A DNA stretch of 7,760 bases from Betaproteobacteria bacterium (GTDB lineage: Bacteria > Pseudomonadota > Gammaproteobacteria > Burkholderiales > Burkholderiaceae_C): assembly GCA_005882155.1 (NCBI GenBank), contig VBCQ01000232.1, positions 1-7,760 of the forward strand, given 5' to 3'. Of the stretch, positions 5,516 to 7,760 are shown in pieces. The translations under genes were made by a program, and so were the position numbers. The notes under the pieces are model-generated. The model did no database searches. It had not been told where the DNA came from and saw nothing but the letters and a program-made list of their open reading frames with translations. Each line of letters starts with the position of its first letter. Position 1 is the stretch's first letter.

Positions 5516-7760
5516 ATGTCCATCCACGTCGCGCTCAACCACGTGACCCACTACCGCTACGACCGGCCGATCGCCCTCGGCCCGCAGGTCGTGCGCTTGC
5601 GCCCGGCGCCGCATTCGCGAACCCGCATCCTGAGCTACGCGATGCGGGTCGAGCCCGAAAAGCATTTCATCAACTGGCAGCAGGACCCGCAGTCGAACTA
5701 CCTCGCGCGGCTGGTGTTCCCCGACAAGACCACGTCGTTCCGCATCGAGGTCGACCTCGTGGCCGAGATGTCGGTGCTCAACCCGTTCGACTTCTTTCTC
5801 GAGCCTGCGGCGGAGAATTTTCCGTTCGAGTACGAAGCGTCGTTGGCGCATGAGCTGGCACCGTACATGGTCAAGGCGGCCGCGACACCGGCGTTCAAGA
5901 AGTACCTCGACAGCATCCCGCGCAAGAAGCGCCAGACCAGCGACTTCCTGGTCGAGCTCAACCAACGACTGCAGAAAGACATCGCCTACCTGATCCGCCT
6001 CGAGCCCGGCGTGCAGACGCCTGAAGAGACACTCGTCAGCGCGAGCGGGTCGTGCCGCGACTCGGGCTGGCTGCTGGTGCAGCTGCTGCGCCATCTGGGC
6101 CTCGCCGCGCGATTCGTCTCGGGCTACCTGATTCAGCTGAAGAGCGACGTGAAATCGCTCGATGGGCCGAGCGGCACCGAGGTCGACTTCACCGACCTGC
6201 ACGCGTGGTGCGAGGTGTTCCTGCCCGGCGCCGGATGGATCGGCTTCGACCCGACCTCGGGCCTGCTCGCCGGAGAAGGACACATCCCGCTCGCTTGCTC
6301 GCCCGAGCCGTCGTCGGCCGCGCCGGTGACCGGTGCACTCGAAGAATGCGAGACCGAGTTCGAACACCGCATGAGCGTGTCGCGCATCTGGGAAGCGCCG
6401 CGCGTGACGCTGCCGTACAGCGACGCGCAATGGTCGGCGATCGAAGCGCTCGGCCATCAGGTCGATGCCGACTTGCGCAAGAACGACGTGCGCCTCACGC
6501 AAGGCGGCGAGCCGACCTTCGTCTCGGTCGACGACCGCGACGGCGACGAATGGAACACCGAGGCGATGGGCCCGACCAAGCGGCTGCTCAGCGCCGACCT
6601 GATGGAAAAGCTGCGCGCCAAATACGGCGACGGCGGCCTGCTCCACTACGGACAAGGCAAGTGGTACCCCGGCGAGCAATTGCCGCGCTGGTCGCTGAAC
6701 CTGTTCTGGCGCAAAGACGGGGAGCCGATCTGGTCCGACCCCGCGCTGTTCGCGAGCGAGCACGAGGACGATGCGGTCACCGAGCGGCAGGCGCGCGAAT
6801 TTCTGGCCGGCGTCGCGAAGCGCATGCACGTCGAGGCGAAATACGTCTTCCCGGCTTACGAAGACACGATGTACTACCTGTGGCGTGAGCGCAAGCTGCC
6901 GAGCAACGTCGACCCGCTCGATTCGCGTCTCGCTGACCCGCTGGAGCGCGCGCGTCTGCGCAAGGTCTTCACCGAAGGCCTCGACAAGGTCGTCGGCCAT
7001 GTGCTGCCGATCGGCCGCAACGAGACGGTGAAGGCGAGCGATGCGGCCCGCTGGCAGAGTGGGCCCTGGTTCCTGCGTGATGAGCGATGCTTCCTGATCC
7101 CCGGCGACTCGGCGATGGGCTATCGGTTGCCGCTCGACTCGCAGCCGTGGGTCAAGGCGACCGACTATCCGTGGGTTCATCCGCCGGAGCCGTCGCAGAG
7201 TTTTCCGCCGTTGCCGCCGTACAAGCGGCTGCGCTTTACGACTGACTCCACTTCATCCACCGCGCCCTCACCCTCGGGAGAGGGAAAGAAGATCAAGCCC
7301 TTTGAGTCGGCGACGGGCATCGTTCGCACCGCGCTGTGCGCCGAGCCGCGCCATGGCAGGCTCTATCTCTTCATGCCGCCGGCGTCCGCGCTTGACGACT
7401 ATCTCGAGCTCGTCGCTGCGATCGAAGCGACCGCGCAGGAGATGAAGCTGCCGGTGATTCTCGAAGGCTACGAGCCGCCGAAGGATCCGCGGCTCGCGAG
7501 CTTGCGGGTCACGCCGGACCCCGGCGTCATCGAAGTCAACATCCATCCGGCGCACAGCTGGGAGCAGCTCGTCGAGCAGACGACGCACCTCTACCAGGCG
7601 GCGCACGAGACGCGGCTGTCGACCGAGAAGTTCATGCTCGACGGCCGCCTCACCGGCACCGGCGGCGGCAACCACTTCGTGCTCGGCGGCGCGACGCTCG
7701 CCGACTCGCCGTTCCTGCGCCGGCCCGACTTGCTCGCCAGCATGGTCGGTTATTGGCATA
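5516..7760 (+). CDS. Large transglutaminase family protein with DUF2126 domain (3' truncated by window)
   Basis: The frame is open from ATG 5516 through the window end with no stop: 748 residues are visible of a family that usually runs to roughly 1,100. The N-terminus MSIHVALNHVTHYRYDRPI is the family's usual start. Residues 1 to about 110 form the transglutaminase N-terminal domain. The catalytic core follows, with Cys180 in SGSCRDSGW, His229 in DLHAWCEVF and Asp245 in IGFDPTSG, so the triad is intact. DUF2126 begins near residue 326 with RLTQGGEPTFVS, followed by GPTKR, HYGQGKWYPGEQLPRWSLNLFWR, GYRLPLDS, VIEVNIHPAHSW and GTGGGNHFVLGG. The role is inferred: amide-bond cleavage or transfer linked to ATP-grasp amidoligase products; the function of DUF2126 is unknown. 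Residues about 576-592 are a low-complexity Thr/Ser/Pro stretch built partly from a small hairpin element. No signal peptide is seen. Homologues often sit next to a long ATP-grasp/alpha-E fusion, which may follow downstream. Confidence 0.93.
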   Translation, partial: MSIHVALNHVTHYRYDRPIALGPQVVRLRPAPHSRTRILSYAMRVEPEKHFINWQQDPQSNYLARLVFPDKTTSFRIEVDLVAEMSVLNPFDFFLEPAAENFPFEYEASLAHELAPYMVKAAATPAFKKYLDSIPRKKRQTSDFLVELNQRLQKDIAYLIRLEPGVQTPEETLVSASGSCRDSGWLLVQLLRHLGLAARFVSGYLIQLKSDVKSLDGPSGTEVDFTDLHAWCEVFLPGAGWIGFDPTSGLLAGEGHIPLACSPEPSSAAPVTGALEECETEFEHRMSVSRIWEAPRVTLPYSDAQWSAIEALGHQVDADLRKNDVRLTQGGEPTFVSVDDRDGDEWNTEAMGPTKRLLSADLMEKLRAKYGDGGLLHYGQGKWYPGEQLPRWSLNLFWRKDGEPIWSDPALFASEHEDDAVTERQAREFLAGVAKRMHVEAKYVFPAYEDTMYYLWRERKLPSNVDPLDSRLADPLERARLRKVFTEGLDKVVGHVLPIGRNETVKASDAARWQSGPWFLRDERCFLIPGDSAMGYRLPLDSQPWVKATDYPWVHPPEPSQSFPPLPPYKRLRFTTDSTSSTAPSPSGEGKKIKPFESATGIVRTALCAEPRHGRLYLFMPPASALDDYLELVAAIEATAQEMKLPVILEGYEPPKDPRLASLRVTPDPGVIEVNIHPAHSWEQLVEQTTHLYQAAHETRLSTEKFMLDGRLTGTGGGNHFVLGGATLADSPFLRRPDLLASMVGYWH
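7264..7284 (+). repeat. Small hairpin element inside the DUF2126 coding region
   Basis: CCCTC-GGGA-GAGGG (7271-7284) forms a 5-bp stem with a 4-nt loop and is preceded by GCCCTCA. The wording CCCTCACCCTCGGGAGAGGG resembles dispersed GC-rich intergenic repeats of many proteobacteria (recalled, not searched). It is read in frame as APSPSGEG between the motifs PPYKRLRF and ATGIVRTALC, which I expect to lie closer together in homologues. Confidence 0.6.

Noticed and set aside
5456..7180. 574-codon open frame on the - strand opposite the DUF2126 gene
   Set aside because: It is antisense to a clearly conserved protein and its translation is Arg/Val/Leu-rich with no domain I recognise. Long antisense frames are common opposite GC-rich genes.

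Overview
The window is GC-rich throughout (by eye about two thirds G+C) with dense, same-strand genes and strong G/C third-position preference. Gene content, protein wording and the GC-rich hairpin repeats between genes fit a beta-proteobacterium of the order Burkholderiales, possibly of the Rubrivivax/Leptothrix/Piscinibacter type. The genus is an inference; no rRNA or other taxonomic marker is present.

Layout, all on the + strand. (1) 1-1860 is the 3' part of comEC/rec2, the inner-membrane DNA-uptake channel, with its C-terminal metallo-beta-lactamase-like domain; the start lies outside the window. (2) 1918-5209 is a tight three-gene operon: a circularly permuted type 2 ATP-grasp enzyme, an alpha-E protein (2-nt gap) and a transglutaminase-like protein (4-nt overlap). 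(3) 5210-5515 is a 306-bp spacer with no convincing gene. With the 3' end of the preceding gene it holds three copies of a ~40-bp hairpin repeat (one inverted, two direct), a 14-bp palindrome, and three 33-bp tandem units that each form a short hairpin. (4) 5516 to the window end is the first 748 codons of a large transglutaminase + DUF2126 protein, cut off by the window edge.

The ATP-grasp/alpha-E/transglutaminase set matches the amidoligase-type clusters predicted by comparative genomics (Iyer and colleagues, 2009) to make and process a peptide-like product or peptide tag. In that scheme the ATP-grasp protein forms amide bonds, the alpha-E protein is an uncharacterised helical partner, and the transglutaminase-fold proteins act as peptidases or amide-transfer enzymes. 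Substrate and product remain unknown. Such clusters often carry the proteasome-related peptidase Anbu near the transglutaminase. No Anbu is seen here, and the place where I would expect it holds the repeat cluster. Repeat sequence also supplies the last codons of the first transglutaminase, and a different small hairpin element sits in frame inside the second.

Nothing here is clearly a new system. The main points of interest are the poorly characterised amidoligase cluster and the way small palindromic repeats have entered its spacer and coding sequences.
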